Source: Cornus controversa (Eukaryota > Streptophyta > Magnoliopsida > Cornales > Cornaceae). From it: DNA of 64,000 bases. A program made the translations under genes and the position numbers. Below, piece after piece: positions 1 through 18,089 of the stretch. Location of the stretch: NCBI GenBank assembly GCA_026545225.1, contig CM048849.1, positions 57,741,836-57,805,835 of the forward strand, given 5' to 3'. How positions within the stretch are numbered: position 1 is the first letter of the stretch; every line of letters begins with the position of its first letter. Below the pieces are notes generated by a model, which saw only the letters and a list, made by a program, of their open reading frames with translations, was not told where the DNA came from and made no database searches.

Positions 1-1026
1 CTCTCACTAACAGATTTTTACGATTGTTAACGGAAAATGTAAAATTACCCTTATGTCATTTACACTTACCTCCCTTATAGATTGGCTTATTACACTCACC
101 ACCCATGTGTTTTGAAATATTACATTTACCCCTAACTAATTTGGATGTTTGTAGCAAATATCTCCTTATTGTCAGCAACACTAATTGTCAAAGATGGTCA
201 ATGTTGGCGTTGCTAAATTTGAAGATTTATATGACGAAAATATGAAAATATAATTGTGCCCTTATTATTATATAAATAATTTTAACTAAAAACTATTTTG
301 TCATAATTACATTATATGTACCCTTGCACATATTTCCATAAATTCTAAAAACTGAAACGTTTAAAAGATAAAAACTCGTTCTATTTTGTTCAAAGTGTCT
401 GTCAAACATTTAGAACAAAGATACACTCCAAAATCTATTAGTTTTCATCATTCATCGTTATGATGTCATTATCTGAATCAATAATTGATATAATCGAAAG
501 CGAATGAGGACTAAAATTAAAGGATATATTGACGGATGTATAAATATAAAATTGACAATAGATTTAGAGAGAGAAAGAGAAGATGAAAGACAAATATGCA
601 GAAGAAAATGATCTATGTATTTTTTTTAGTTGGGTTGGATTTGTCTTTTTGTACTAGCAACATAAGACAAAAGTTTTCGTACAAATATTTGAAGAGTATT
701 TTTGTCACGTAAATCTTTAAATTTGGTTACGCTAGCATTGACCATCGCTGATAAATCATATTATTGATAATAAGGGAGTATTTTTTACAAACATTCAAAT
801 TAGAGGAAGGTAAGTGTAATATTTCAAAACACAGAATTGATGAGTGTAATAAGTTAATCTAAATGAGATGTAAGTGTAAATGACATAAGAATAATTTAAC
901 ATTTTTTTTTTTTTGGTTAACAATCGTTAACATCATCTATTCAAAGCGGAATAACTATAACATGTCAAATTAGGGGAAAAGTACATGAATAAATTCAATA
1001 CAGAGAGAATGTGAGTTTAATTTGTT
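1..1026. mobile_element. Long-TIR DNA element, copy A (left end outside window)
   Basis: This is the same element as 16981-18089, seen from its base 81 onward. The left arm (1-250) and right arm (about 690-1026) are inverted repeats that pair over roughly 250 bases or more. The centre has no coding sequence that I recognise. It is most likely a non-autonomous Mutator-like or foldback element. Present in both duplicate copies, so it predates the duplication. Confidence 0.6.
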
Positions 1027-1356
1027 CTGAAATTAAATGTATGAGATGTTGTTGGCTAGAAAAAGATTTAAAAAGATGTACACTCTTTGAAACATTTTTT
1101 AACTTGAAAAACAAAAAGTCAGTTTTCAAAATTCAATTCAAGCATCCTCGCCCCCTCCGAACAACCGTGCATGCAATCAATCGCTGTGTGAGTTCTAATT
1201 CCAAGGAATTTGTCTCTATCGTCATTGATTATGAGAGCTGGGCCCTACCTCTACCGCAAGTCAACCGTATTCTACTAACATCACCAGAGCGTGAGCTACA
1301 CCACTCAATTCATCAAACAGTTTATTGATTTTTTTTTCTCTTCATTAAATGATTTA

Positions 1357-1405
<49 letters not shown>

Positions 1406-2277
1406 GTTCCTTAATTTTATTTCAATTGGGCTCTCAGATTAAAAGTTTGTATCAAAAGGTGTCTTAGATTGTGTTTGATGGGAATTTTTTTACCTTGGTA
1501 TGTGTGATTGTAACAATTAAAGTGATTAGGATTTTGTTTGCTAATGTTAGGAGAAATATATAGGATTGAAAATAGTAAAATAAAAAATAAAAAAGTGTTA
1601 TAGAAGTTAATTTAATAATCAGGTGATTGTATGGAAGTTAAATTTTTCCTTGTAAAAATTGACATAAAAAGAAACCAATACAAACAAACACACCTACTTG
1701 CATAATTCACATAAACTTGCAAAACAAAACTATAGACTTCTAACTCTCCGGTGTGGTGTAGGTAGTATCTACTCACATACAAACATACAAACTTTTAATA
1801 AAGTTAACAGTATTATTATGGTTCACACTTTCATTAATTCACTTGATTATCAAGATAAAAATAATAATACATGTACATCCATGTATGTATAGGATTCAAT
1901 TATCAAATAATATCTAAGGCTTTTGTTTTCCTTTAATGGTTCTGGTTGTGAAGTATCAAGTGTTACATGTGGTTAGGGTCAAATATTGTCCTTTTTTACT
2001 TGTCAAATTAAAATGATTGTTTTTGCTCTTGGGATGTTCAAACTTCAAACTAAACACAGGGTTTCTCCAATATTTTCCAGTTTGTCTGGGGATATACAAA
2101 AAGACCAAAGTGAAGTTTCCGTGCTCGTCAATCAACCTCTCTCTCTCAAGCCTAAACTTTAGTGCAGGAAATTCAAAGACGTGTTCAAAATTTATTTTTC
2201 GGAAATTAAAGACGTATGTGAATTTTCGTGAAAAGATGCAGTCTATAATGACCATTTTGAAAAGAGGACTGAAAATC
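1027..2277. other. Intergenic, no gene seen (copy A)
   Basis: AT-rich sequence shared with copy B. It holds a TA microsatellite at 1358-1402 and short open frames without recognisable domains. One 110-codon minus-strand frame (1956-2288) is conserved in copy B at 24124-24456, but the whole region is equally conserved, so this is not evidence of coding. Confidence 0.5.
1358..1402. repeat. TA microsatellite
   Basis: About 22 TA dinucleotides in a row. The matching tract in copy B (about 18416-18445) is shorter, as expected for slippage after the duplication. Confidence 0.9.
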
Positions 2278-2880
2278 AATCGCAACAATTAAGCACATTT
2301 GTGTGATAAATATCTTACTCTTTTTATTAAATTAATAGGCCCGTTTTGAAAAGAAAGAGGAGTGGTAGAAGCTTAGAATGTTCCTTCAAATCAACCAATT
2401 ACAACAATTAAATATTTTTGTGTAATAAATATTTTATTTTTTCATCAATCAAATAATCATTTTAAAAAAGAGAATTGTGCATTTACAATGGCTGCTTGTT
2501 GCTCGTGATAGATGGAACCCAATCACGTCAATTAAATATCTTTGTGTAATAATTTTTTTACTTTATGATTATGAAAAAGTGACTGCTAGAGTGTCTCTTG
2601 ACACCTAGTGACTAGTTAGCAATTAAATGTTTAAAACGACCATTTTAGGAAAAAGAGTGCTATACACTCCACCAAGTAATAAATATTTTACTTTTTCATC
2701 GAAAAAGAAGAGTACCGGACTGTTATTTCACATTGGATCCAGTAATCGATGGAAACCAGTCACAATAATTAAATATTTTTGTATAATAAACATCTTACTT
2801 TTTCTTCAAGCAAATGACTATTTTGAAAAGAGGGAATGGATTATCTCCAAAGTATTTGTCTCTTCAATTATCTCCAAATA
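2278..2880. repeat. Degenerate tandem repeat, about 120-150 bp unit (copy A)
   Basis: Four diverged units each carry a core close to CAATTAAATATTTTTGTGTA, followed by TAATAAATATTTTA and a run like TCATTTTGAAAAGAG. Cores start near 2284, 2402, 2531 and 2766. No protein or RNA gene is recognised. The same array is at 24446-25048. Confidence 0.6.
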
Positions 2881-4221
2881 AAATCTGACGTTTACATTCA
2901 TTCCATGCAATCATTTGTTTAACTACTCACCATATATGGTCACATGCACAACTTAATAATTTGTTCAACTATTCACCAGGATCGGCCTTAAGATTCACAT
3001 AATTTTGGGAGTCCCTAGGCGAACTTTCAAATGTGAGACCTCTTATATATAAAGTTTCACGCACGCATAAATTTTATAATAGCACGAAATTTTTATTAAA
3101 ATCAGACGATAAACATATAAAATATATTTATGTTGAAAACACAAAAAAAAAAAAAAAAACTGATCTTGGTGCTTTATAAATAGTGTGATCTAGTTCACAT
3201 CAAAAAATTATAAATAAATATTAAACAACTAATAATCTAATAAGAGAAGCAAAATAATTGATTTTTTTAGATAACAGAGAACATTTCTGATAACAAAGAA
3301 CAGGTGCAGTGCTTGCTTTCTCACCCCTGCACAACCTTCTACTCTCTCCCTTATTTTTTTCCTTCTCTGTTTTTGGCCCATAATTTGGTTTCATCCCCTA
3401 GTCTTTTTAATTGAATTTTCAAAGGGATAATATGTTTTATGTGGATTACCTTTTTCTATTTTATATTTTCACATAGAGACAGACCCACAATATAATTAGG
3501 ATTTTGTTTGTCATGAATTTCACGAACTTTCATTCTTTTTCTCTGTATATGAGTTAATTTCATCGTACTGTGCTCTCCAAAGAGCAACTCTTCTCAAAAT
3601 CTCACTCAAAAGGTGCTGAGTTGGAATCCCATTCTAACTAAGGATTCTTGTTGTTCCGGAGGATCCAGCTACAGGAGAACCAGGAACGGAGAGCTTTCCC
3701 CCCTTTTTCGCTCGACTCTTTGGTCTTATATCACTGTATATGAGTTAATATATACATTCTGTGTATAAAATAGAGTCATTAGTTAATGAACTTTTCTTTT
3801 TTTTCTTTCTCTATTGTTGTTTTCAACTAATATTATATATGGCTAATATGATTTTCACTCAAAGAAAAGAAAAGTAAAGAAAAGAGAGAACATTTTGAAG
3901 GTGGGTTTCATAATTGAAGGCTTTAAGAGAGGTATGAAGTTGGTGGTGGAACCAGGAGGGGGACAAAGAAATGAGTGTCGTTTGACTATTTGGCTATGAA
4001 GTTGTTAGTGGGTTGAGCGAATTTATGAAAAATAGTAAATGTGGGAATTTTTCGATAACGATTCGCGGATGCTCGATAATAGATATAAAGTTGTTACTCT
4101 TGATGTGTTAAGTATGTAGGTTAATTTAGTGTTGTAATCAACATTGACAGACGAACTATTAAAGATCGGAGTTGATGATCTCAAAGCCTGAGGTTTGTTG
4201 CAAAATTTATATTTTTTTTTA
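2881..4221. other. Intergenic, no gene seen (copy A)
   Basis: AT-rich sequence shared with 25049-26400 in copy B. It contains poly-A and pyrimidine tracts but no convincing exon. Copy A lacks about 90 bases here (after 4196) that copy B keeps at 26365-26460. Confidence 0.5.
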
Positions 4222-4325
4222 AGAAAAATTACATTGACCTCCCTTGTAAATAGGCGAAATAACAGATACCCCTGTTATTTTAAAAATAATACTGACCTCC
4301 CCTGTCAGAATTCTCAGAGACCCAA
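4222..4325 (+). mobile_element. Left arm of a TIR element (copy A)
   Basis: AAATTACATTGACCTCCC and the following 80 bases match the inverted complement of the right arm of the element at 26480-26997, including the second CTGACCTCCC box. No right arm is found in copy A, so the element was cut by the event that replaced the oxidase upstream region. Confidence 0.55.
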
Positions 4326-4880
4326 AATGGTGAAATGACCAATATAGCCCTATACGATTTAATATTTTTTTATTATAAAAAACTTGTTATGTTAAAATAC
4401 CAAATTACCCTTATCATCTTATGTCATATCTAGGGTGGTTCCTGTAATGTCATTCTCATTCTCTCTCTCCTCCTACGGCATTCAATGTATATATATATAC
4501 TGAAATATAAATTATATAATAGATATACATAATTAATGCGTTGCCAAGAGAGTGAGGGTCTGTGCCATTTGCACCAACGATAAAAGCGTCGGCTGGTAGG
4601 GAGGAGGTGATTTCATCACCAGGAACGACACCGGTAGCGAGTCCATCTACTCGGTGATTGTAAATCTATATTTGGTGATTGTGAATCAGTGAATTAGTAG
4701 ATACAGAGGGGTAGTCGACAGGGTTGGGTCACCGGAGAAGGAACGGAGGAGGCAGTGGTATATTTGGTGATTGTGATTGTGAATCAGTGAATTAGTAGAT
4801 CCAGAGGGATAGTCGACAGGATTGAGTCACCGGATAAGGAACGGAGCAGGCAGTGGTAGATCCGGAGGTGGAGGTGTAGA
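4326..4880. other. Copy A-specific segment upstream of the oxidase
   Basis: This stretch has no counterpart in copy B. It takes the place of about 1.8 kb (26998-28808) that copy B keeps. It is richer in GC than its surroundings near 4550-4870. Homology to copy B resumes at about 4876 with GTAGACTCCAAGAACTTGC. Confidence 0.7.
4667..4856. repeat. Tandem duplication, 92 bp and 98 bp units
   Basis: Unit 1 (4667-4758) and unit 2 (4759-4856) both run from TATATTTGGTGATTGTGA to GGCAGTGG. They differ by a few substitutions and by a 6-bp TGATTG expansion in unit 2. It lies in the copy A-specific segment, 290 bases before the oxidase start codon. Confidence 0.9.
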
Positions 4881-5143
4881 CTCCAAGAACTTGCTGAACC
4901 ATTTATAACACTATAGGTTGGGGCTTTTTTCTTTTTCATTTGGATGCGTATTTTATTCTAAACATGCACTTTAGCTTTCATTCTCTGTGTATATACTGTG
5001 GATTGCCTTGACCATATCTTTTGTATTATGTCTCAATTATCTGAATTTCAGAATAATTTGACATGAACTTGAGTTCCAATTTCATCATTTCTATAATTAA
5101 TTCTAGAATTATCTTGGTATAACATAGATATTGCGCTGGAAAG

Positions 5144-11488
<6,345 letters not shown>

Positions 11489-12660
11489 GATGGCTTCACC
11501 CCTAAATGTGCACTGATTCAGTGAAAGGTTTGAGTTTTAATAGCTCGTCTGATAGTAGAATAATCTTTCTCAGTTTCATGGATTCAGAAATATTTAGAAG
11601 AAATGATTGATATTTCCATTAATAATTACCATTGGTTTTGATGCATTACCTACCAAAAAGGAGGGAGAGAAACATAATAATAAGGACATATGATGTATGA
11701 GAGATCTTTGAAACATAATATTTTTGAGTAATAATTTTTCTCTCAAGTTTTGCTGAGGATACTGGCTCTCTCTTTATGGTCACAGAAATGGATTTATGGC
11801 ATACATTATCCATGCAACTACTGGTGTTGTGGAATGTTTGTAATATTTGTAGTATAATATATAGACACACACACACACAGAGATATATATATATATATAC
11901 AGTCGTTTGATCTTCTCTGTTTCTTCTGGTCTTCTTATTTATTTTTTATGAAAATGTTGTTAGGAAAAAGGGTGGAAAATATGGGGTAGAATTCTGCTAT
12001 AATTTGTAAAGTTGTAGGAAATTGCCAAAAAGGTCTTGATGACAAATGGGTAATGTTGGTCAACAGTTCCTTTGCTGGAAATTGGCCAGAAAATTGGTAG
12101 TAGGCTTTGAATCTGATAGCACTGTCATTATCAATAATATGAGGAGGGACATCAAACACGACCCTTCATAAAATCTCCACATCACTTATTATTATTCATG
12201 GAACCTTTTGTCTAAGAATCAATATTAACAAAAATTGAATTAATATGATAAGAGATTCACTCTATTGACTTTGATTGGCTCCATTTGGCACGTGAAAACA
12301 TACAAATGGGGATCTTAATATCATGCGATTGAAATAAACAAAACCTTTAAAATCGACTTTGCATGATCATGATAATTCACTTGACTCTGTCATTTAATGG
12401 AAATGTGTATATATATATATATATAAAATGAAAAGCATCACAAACATCAAAATTTCTCATCTCATTAGTCATTATATGTCCGAGGAAACAATAACAAATC
12501 AAATAACACTTCTAAAAGCATATAATTTACATGCCCTATAGCCTCTTATTTTCTCACGAAGGATTAATTCCTAGATCACCCTCCCCCTCTCTCTCTCTTT
12601 TCCGTTCAAATTAATGAAAAATTAAAATTTCCCAAAGTACCAATTTGAATACAATAATAA
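11489..12660. other. 3' flank between oxidase and JAZ, copy A
   Basis: Holds the 3' untranslated region of the oxidase and an AT-rich intergenic stretch with AC/TA microsatellites near 11866-11900 and 12409-12424. No further gene is seen. Confidence 0.5.
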
Positions 12661-12791
12661 CGAATGTAAGTTTGCTTCATTGTAATTCGGAGGTCACGAA
12701 TTTAAAATAAGAAATCAGGAGATGTTATTACGTACAATATCTGACTCTTCTCAGTCTTCGCAATGATAGGAGTTTTGTGTAGTGGGTTAGC
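12661..12791 (+). mobile_element. Au-like SINE remnant, copy A
   Basis: The order of motifs is that of Au-type tRNA-derived SINEs: a decayed box B near GAGGTCACGAATTT, then TACGTACAATAT, then CGCAATGATAGGAG and GTGTAGTGGG. It touches the 3' end of the JAZ pseudogene. Family assignment is from memory of the consensus. Confidence 0.45.
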
Positions 12792-13773
12792 TCATATTTG
12801 CCAACGAGTGTAAGGTGACACTGCTTGGATCCGACACTTTCGCTTATGGAGGAACCTTTGCAGAGATCTCTTCATGGAAAGACCAGCTGGGCTATACAAT
12901 TGAGATTGTAACAATGGTGAAGATGGCTCTTCAGCTTTTCTTCCATTTCTCGGCTGGCATGCATTGTGATGGCTCTGGCCTGCAATACATACACGAACAA
13001 ATTTATTACTTATTTATGAATATTTGTCTTAATTAATTACTCAATTATTCTAAAAATATCAGAATCTTCAACCATTATATATATATATATATACAATTGA
13101 ATCAGACCAAGAGTTCTTGAATTTGAGATTTAATATATAAAATATCTTGATAAAAGTTGTATACCACTCTTAAGCATGAATATCGGATTAAGGAATTCAA
13201 TGCGTGTAAGAGAAATGGAATAATTTAAAAAAATATTTTATTATAATTGTTATAATTAAACAATTCGAATTAATTTTTTGTTTATGAAATGCTAATATTA
13301 TTAATTTATAAATTCCAATTCTGATCTAAAAGCGCGCATTAAAACTAGATCACAAAATGAACTTTCAAACTTTCTTGGAAAATAGTGGGCAATTTTGTAC
13401 ATGGCAGAAACATATTGTTGATATCAAAATGTATAGACCTATGGATACAAAGAGAAACAAGACCCATTAACATACCTGAAGCTCTGTAACATCACAAAAG
13501 CTGACCCTTCCATTCTAGAAAATGGTTAACTGTTGAAGCTGATCTTTCTCTTTCGGGCTTACACCTAACATCTCATTCCTTAATTAACACACAAAGAAGA
13601 GCAAAATCAGTGTCAGATACATAAACTGTGCAATATATATATATAAAATATAGTATGTGTGTGTAGAGAGAGAAAGTGCATGAGAGAGACTTACATGGGT
13701 TGATGATGGTGGCGGTCGTTGGGATCTGTGGAACACAAAGAGGCAGAAGGCGGAGTTCCAAGTTACAATTCAT
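12792..13773 (-). pseudogene. JAZ7/JAZ8-type TIFY repressor, copy A, broken
   Basis: Exons by homology to copy B: 13695-13773, 13476-13578, 12792-12979. Three independent lesions are visible. Exon 1 lacks 10 bases present in copy B, shifting the frame so that the splice junction creates a TGA. In exon 2 the TIFY motif reads TIF-stop-NG (TAG at 13515-13517, Tyr TAT in copy B). Exon 3 lacks 16 bases present in copy B, a second frameshift. The copy B stop codon is also changed. The start codon, EAR-like LELRL and Jas-like sequence remain readable in fragments. Homology to copy B stops at 13821, so the G-box promoter is gone too. It is almost certainly non-functional. Confidence 0.9.
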
Positions 13774-13817
13774 CCTTGATAATATATATTCAAAGAGAAG
13801 TAGAGAGATCAGATTGA

Positions 13818-14585
13818 TGTTATGGTTTCCAATCGAGGGTTGATAGAGCTTGATCTCAAACGGTGGGTTGAAGGTCTTCGAAGAAGAACGACACTTGTGT
13901 GGCATGCTTGTTGTTCTTCATCTTCAGATTCTTCGAAGATTTAAAGTTTTTGAAGTAGAATGACACTTGTGTAACGTGCTTGTTGTTCTTCATCTTTAGA
14001 TTCTTTGAAGATTTAAAGTCTTTGAAGTAGAATGACACTTGTGTGATGTGCTTGATATTCTTCGTCTTTAGATTCTTCGATGATTAAAGGTCTTAGAAGT
14101 AGAACGACACTTGTGTGGCGTGTTTGATGTTCTTCGTCTTCAGAACTTGACTGTTTGAAGGTCTTAGAAGAAGAACGACACACGTGTGGCATGCTTGATG
14201 TTCTTCGTCTTCAGAACTTCGAGTGTTGGTCGAGGCAGAGGTTTGACAGAGCTTTTGTGTTATCTTGATCTCTGTGTCTATGTGTGTCCCTGAATGTGTA
14301 GGGTAACTTTGTATTTATAGGTAAAAGGGTAGGGGTTTAATTTGGTAACTCCCCATTAATTTGTGTCAACTTCCATCAATAAAGAGATTTTGCCTCTTTT
14401 TATATGGAAGTATATTCAAATTTAAATTTGAATTGTCACATATTTTTTAAAGGGCTTGAACCTTCAGAATTTTGACACGTGTCCATTGACGAGGCCCGCA
14501 ATCGTAGAATTTAATTGACTAAGAGTATTTGACTTGTTGACCAATCAGATGATGATTAGACCATCACAAAATTTATGTGTCTACA
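13818..14585 (-). mobile_element. LTR (minus strand) at the copy A boundary
   Basis: Read on the minus strand it begins TGTAGACACATAAATTTTG and ends with CA at the point where copy A homology stops. A TATA box (CTATAAATAC on minus) is at 14311-14320. The flanks are ATTGA and ACTTG, so no target duplication is visible. This suggests that one flank was exchanged by recombination. The internal region and second LTR are not seen. Confidence 0.6.
13865..14225. repeat. About 76-bp tandem repeat, five degenerate units
   Basis: Units share AAGGTCTTCGAAGAAGAACG, ACACTTGTGTGGCATGCTTG and TTCTTCGTCTTCAGA. It lies downstream of the TATA box inside the minus-strand LTR. It gives rise to a spurious repetitive open frame on the minus strand. 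Confidence 0.85.
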
Positions 14586-15895
14586 ACTTGTATGAAATCA
14601 AATCTGCTAACCACATATTCACTAAAAGTGAAAAATATAATATAGGTCATCACATGCTTGAGCAAAGAATGATTGTTTGAGGAACCAATAGTAGGCTAAT
14701 TTTGGAGAAAGAATGATCGAAGGATTTTATTATCTATTCTATACACTCTCGTTCTCAAACTAAACTATTTCTTTCGATCTTGAACGAAATAGTTTATCTC
14801 GATCTCAATAGAAAATATAATAATAATATAATAGGATTAATCCTCTTTGATTATAAAACCATATCACCAATATGTTCTTCAAAATTTCACAATCACTGTA
14901 AAGAGTACGTAATAATAGCACTTTTAACTCCTATTCTTCTCTCATGTTTTTTCCCCTCCCAATTAGACTACACTTTCTAATATAACATGGATAAATATAT
15001 TTATCGAATCAATTTCATGATATCAAACTTATAGACATTATATTTTTCGTATTAGAAGTAGAATTGAATTTTATTTTTGTTTAAGCAAATAGAACCTATA
15101 AATGCGGTGAAAAATGGGGTGACATGAGTGGAGAGAACCAATAACTGAACAAATTGTTTGAATGAATTTTTGTGTTACCATTGTCTGCATGTCCCTCCTC
15201 TGTTTGTTTTCGACAACTCTTCATGGTTCGATGACCCTACCAAGCCCATACTTGATTCTCAAATTGATTTTTTAAGACTAAAGTTCAGTTTGGGCTAGCA
15301 TTGGGGCTAGTCCCAAAAATGTTGGTCCACGGCTAGATTTTTATTTTTTTTACATATACACGTTGTCCGGGCTCACTACTGTTTATAGTTTACACATTCG
15401 TTAAAGAAGAAAATAATTTCAAGTATTTGGACAAAGCTTGTGATTTGGGGCATGATTGAGTCCAAGGCACCTCAAACCAACGTTGGATAGTAGGAGTGCA
15501 CAAAAAATCTATCAATTTGTGAATCCAATCCGATCTGTAGATTAGATCGGATTGAATGACTAACGAATCGATTGCAAATTTAAAAAATAAGAATTCGTAG
15601 GTCACATATTAGAAAACAGATTGAAAAGTCAAAAATTCGATTCGATTCATGAATTCGATCCGTGGGCCAGTGCTTAGTGGGCCCAAAATAGTAACCTTTT
15701 AGCACTTATCAAAGAAAGTCATTTTTTTTTTTTTTATTTGTCATTTCTTTTTTTGGTTTTCTTTGTTTTGTTTTCCTTTTTCTCTTTTTGGGATATGTAA
15801 TGTCTTGCCACCTTTGCAATTACACTTTCTTCTCTCTTTAAATATACTTTTGGGGAATGAGAGTGGAATAACATGCGTACCACTAGAGCCTGAAT
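14586..15895. other. Spacer between duplicate copies, no gene seen
   Basis: AT-rich sequence found only once in the window. Apart from an 11-bp perfect hairpin at 15526-15554 there is nothing that I can assign. Confidence 0.5.
15526..15554. repeat. Perfect 11-bp inverted repeat
   Basis: CAATCCGATCT and AGATCGGATTG are exact reverse complements separated by seven bases. It may be the core of a decayed MITE, but no ends are recognised. Confidence 0.7.
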
Positions 15896-16365
15896 TAGGA
15901 ATGTCAACGGGACGGGTTTGGGCGGGGGACCCCAACCCCATTCCCGTTTAGTAAAGCTTTTTTCTCCTTGTCCCAAATTGTTTATTACATGGGACGGGGG
16001 TAGTTTTTCTTTTTCCTTTTAACTTTTTTTTAGAGAATACTTTTGTAATTGTATTTTTTTTTGTCTTGACACTCTTATGCGATAAGGTCTTGTAATTTAT
16101 ATTGTGCACCTTCAATAAGATTTGAACAAGTAAGGTTTTATACATATAACTATACAAAACTAATTTTGTATTTGTATAATATATATAAGAGTAATATAGT
16201 TAATATAAAATATAAATGGGGCGGGGCAGGGGTGCCTATCCCCATCTCCGCCCCGCAACCATGCGGGTTTTTCCTCTCATTCCCATAATTGCTCCAAAAC
16301 CATTTAGAGTCCTTTAAAATCAGATTAAATGGAACAAGGTGGGGTGGGGCAAATTGTCATCCCTA
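15896..16365. mobile_element. hAT-type MITE, GC-rich, 470 bp
   Basis: Ends TAGGAATGTCAAC and GACAATTTG...CATCCCTA form terminal inverted repeats (TAGGGATGACAA on the reverse). The element is flanked by a perfect 8-bp target duplication GCCTGAAT at 15888-15895 and 16366-16373, the size made by hAT transposases. Inside are GGGCGGGG / CCCCGCCCC blocks typical of this widespread plant family. No coding sequence. Confidence 0.9.
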
Positions 16366-16373
16366 GCCTGAAT

Positions 16374-16980
16374 ACACCAAATGGTTTAGTACAACACAAA
16401 GGCTAAAATATATCAAATAGAAAGAAAAGAAAAAAAAACAAGCACGATATCTGAACTTTTAAGTCATGTCTCGAGAGATTCGAGTATTAATATAAGGCCT
16501 TTGGTATACCGAAAATACACAATAAAAATATTTTTTTATTGGGCCGTTATAGTAGCCAAAACATAATAAAAATACTAAAATGGTGTTTTTAATTTCAACC
16601 CAAAATTTTGAAACGTTTTGACACTATTCAAAATACATGAACTGGTGCCAAATATGTTTTGTTTTGTTTTTTTTGCTGCAGTATCAAAACAAAAACAGAA
16701 AAATCAAAACAAAAATACATTCCCAACATGTCTATAGTGTCATGTGATTTTGGTAGGTGTTAGTAATACTATAAAAAAAATTTACAAATGCTCTAAATTG
16801 TATAATTGAGATAAAATTCTCATACTTCGTATTTACATTTAAAAATGTGAAATAATTCTTAATTTACTAGTTAATAAAGAGCATCTATGACTCATATTTT
16901 GCAATTGATTAATTGATATTTAAGTGACAATAAAAAATTAATCATTTTTTGAAAGATCGATCACATGATATCAAAATTAA
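16374..16980. other. AT-rich spacer, no gene seen
   Basis: Contains A/T homopolymer-rich DNA between the hAT MITE and the long-TIR element. No open frame of note. Confidence 0.5.
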
Positions 16981-18089
16981 GGTCAAATTACACTTACCTC
17001 CCCTCTAAATTGGCTTTATTACATTATCTCCCCTCTAGTTTGGCATATTACACTTACCCCCTCTCACTAACAGATTTTTACGATTGTTAACGGAAAATGT
17101 AAAATTACCCTTATGTCATTTACACTTACCTCCCTTATAGATTGGCTTATTACACTCACCACCCATGTGTTTTGAAATATTACATTTACCCCTAACTAAT
17201 TTGGATGTTTGTAGCAAATATCTCCTTATTGTCAGCAACACTAATTGTCAGAGATGGTCAATGTTGGCGTTGCTAAATTTGAAGATTTATATGACGAAAA
17301 TATGAAAATATAATTGTGCCCTTATTATTATATAAATAATTTTAACTAAAAACTATTTTGTCATAATTACATTATATGTACCCTTGCACATATTTCCATA
17401 AATTCTAAAAACTGAAACGTTTAAAAGATAAAAACTCGTTCTATTTTGTTCAAAGTGTCTGTCAAACATTTAGAACAAAGATACACTCCAAAATCTATTA
17501 GTTTTCATCATTCATCGTTATGATGTCATTATCTGAATCAATAATTGTTATAATCGAAAGCGAACAAGGACTAAAATTAAAGGATATATTGACAGATGTA
17601 TAAATATAAAATTGACAATAGATTTAGAGAGAGAAAGAGAAGATGAAAGACAAATATGCAGAATAAAATGATCTATGTATTTTTTTTAGTTGGGTTGGAT
17701 TTGTCTTTTTGTACTAGCAACATAAGACAAAAGTTTTCGTACAAATATTTGAAGAGTATTTTTGTCACGTAAATCTTCAAATTTGGTCACGCCAGCATTG
17801 ACCATCTCTGATAAATCATATTATTGATAATAAGGGAGTATTTGTTACAAACATTCAAATTAGAGGAAGGTAAGTGTAATATTTCAAAATACAGAATTGA
17901 TGAGTGTAATAAGTTAATCTAAATGAGATGTAAGTGTAAATGACATAAGAATAATTTAACATTTTTTTTTTTTTGGTTAACAATCGTTAACATCATCTAT
18001 TCAAAGCGGAATAACTATAACGTGTCAAATTAGGGGAAAAGTACATGAATAAATTCAATATAGAGAGAATGTGAGTTTAATTTGTTTCG
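16981..18089. mobile_element. Long-TIR DNA element, copy B (complete)
   Basis: The left arm starting GGTCAAATTACACTTACC pairs with the reverse complement of the right end. Similarity continues through GATTGTTAAC, ATTTACACTTACCTCCC and GAGATGGTCAATG for about 300 bases on each side, leaving about 450 bases of unpaired centre. AAATTAA is repeated at 16974-16980 and 18090-18096 and may be part of the target duplication. No transposase is visible. Likely a non-autonomous Mutator-like or foldback element. Confidence 0.65.

Noticed and set aside
1956-2288. 110-codon minus-strand open frame conserved at 24124-24456
   Set aside because: The whole region is duplicated with near identity, so conservation says nothing about coding; no domain, and the overlapping plus-strand frame is equally conserved.
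13856-14038. Open frame encoding a repeated peptide
   Set aside because: Shadow of the 76-bp tandem array inside an LTR.
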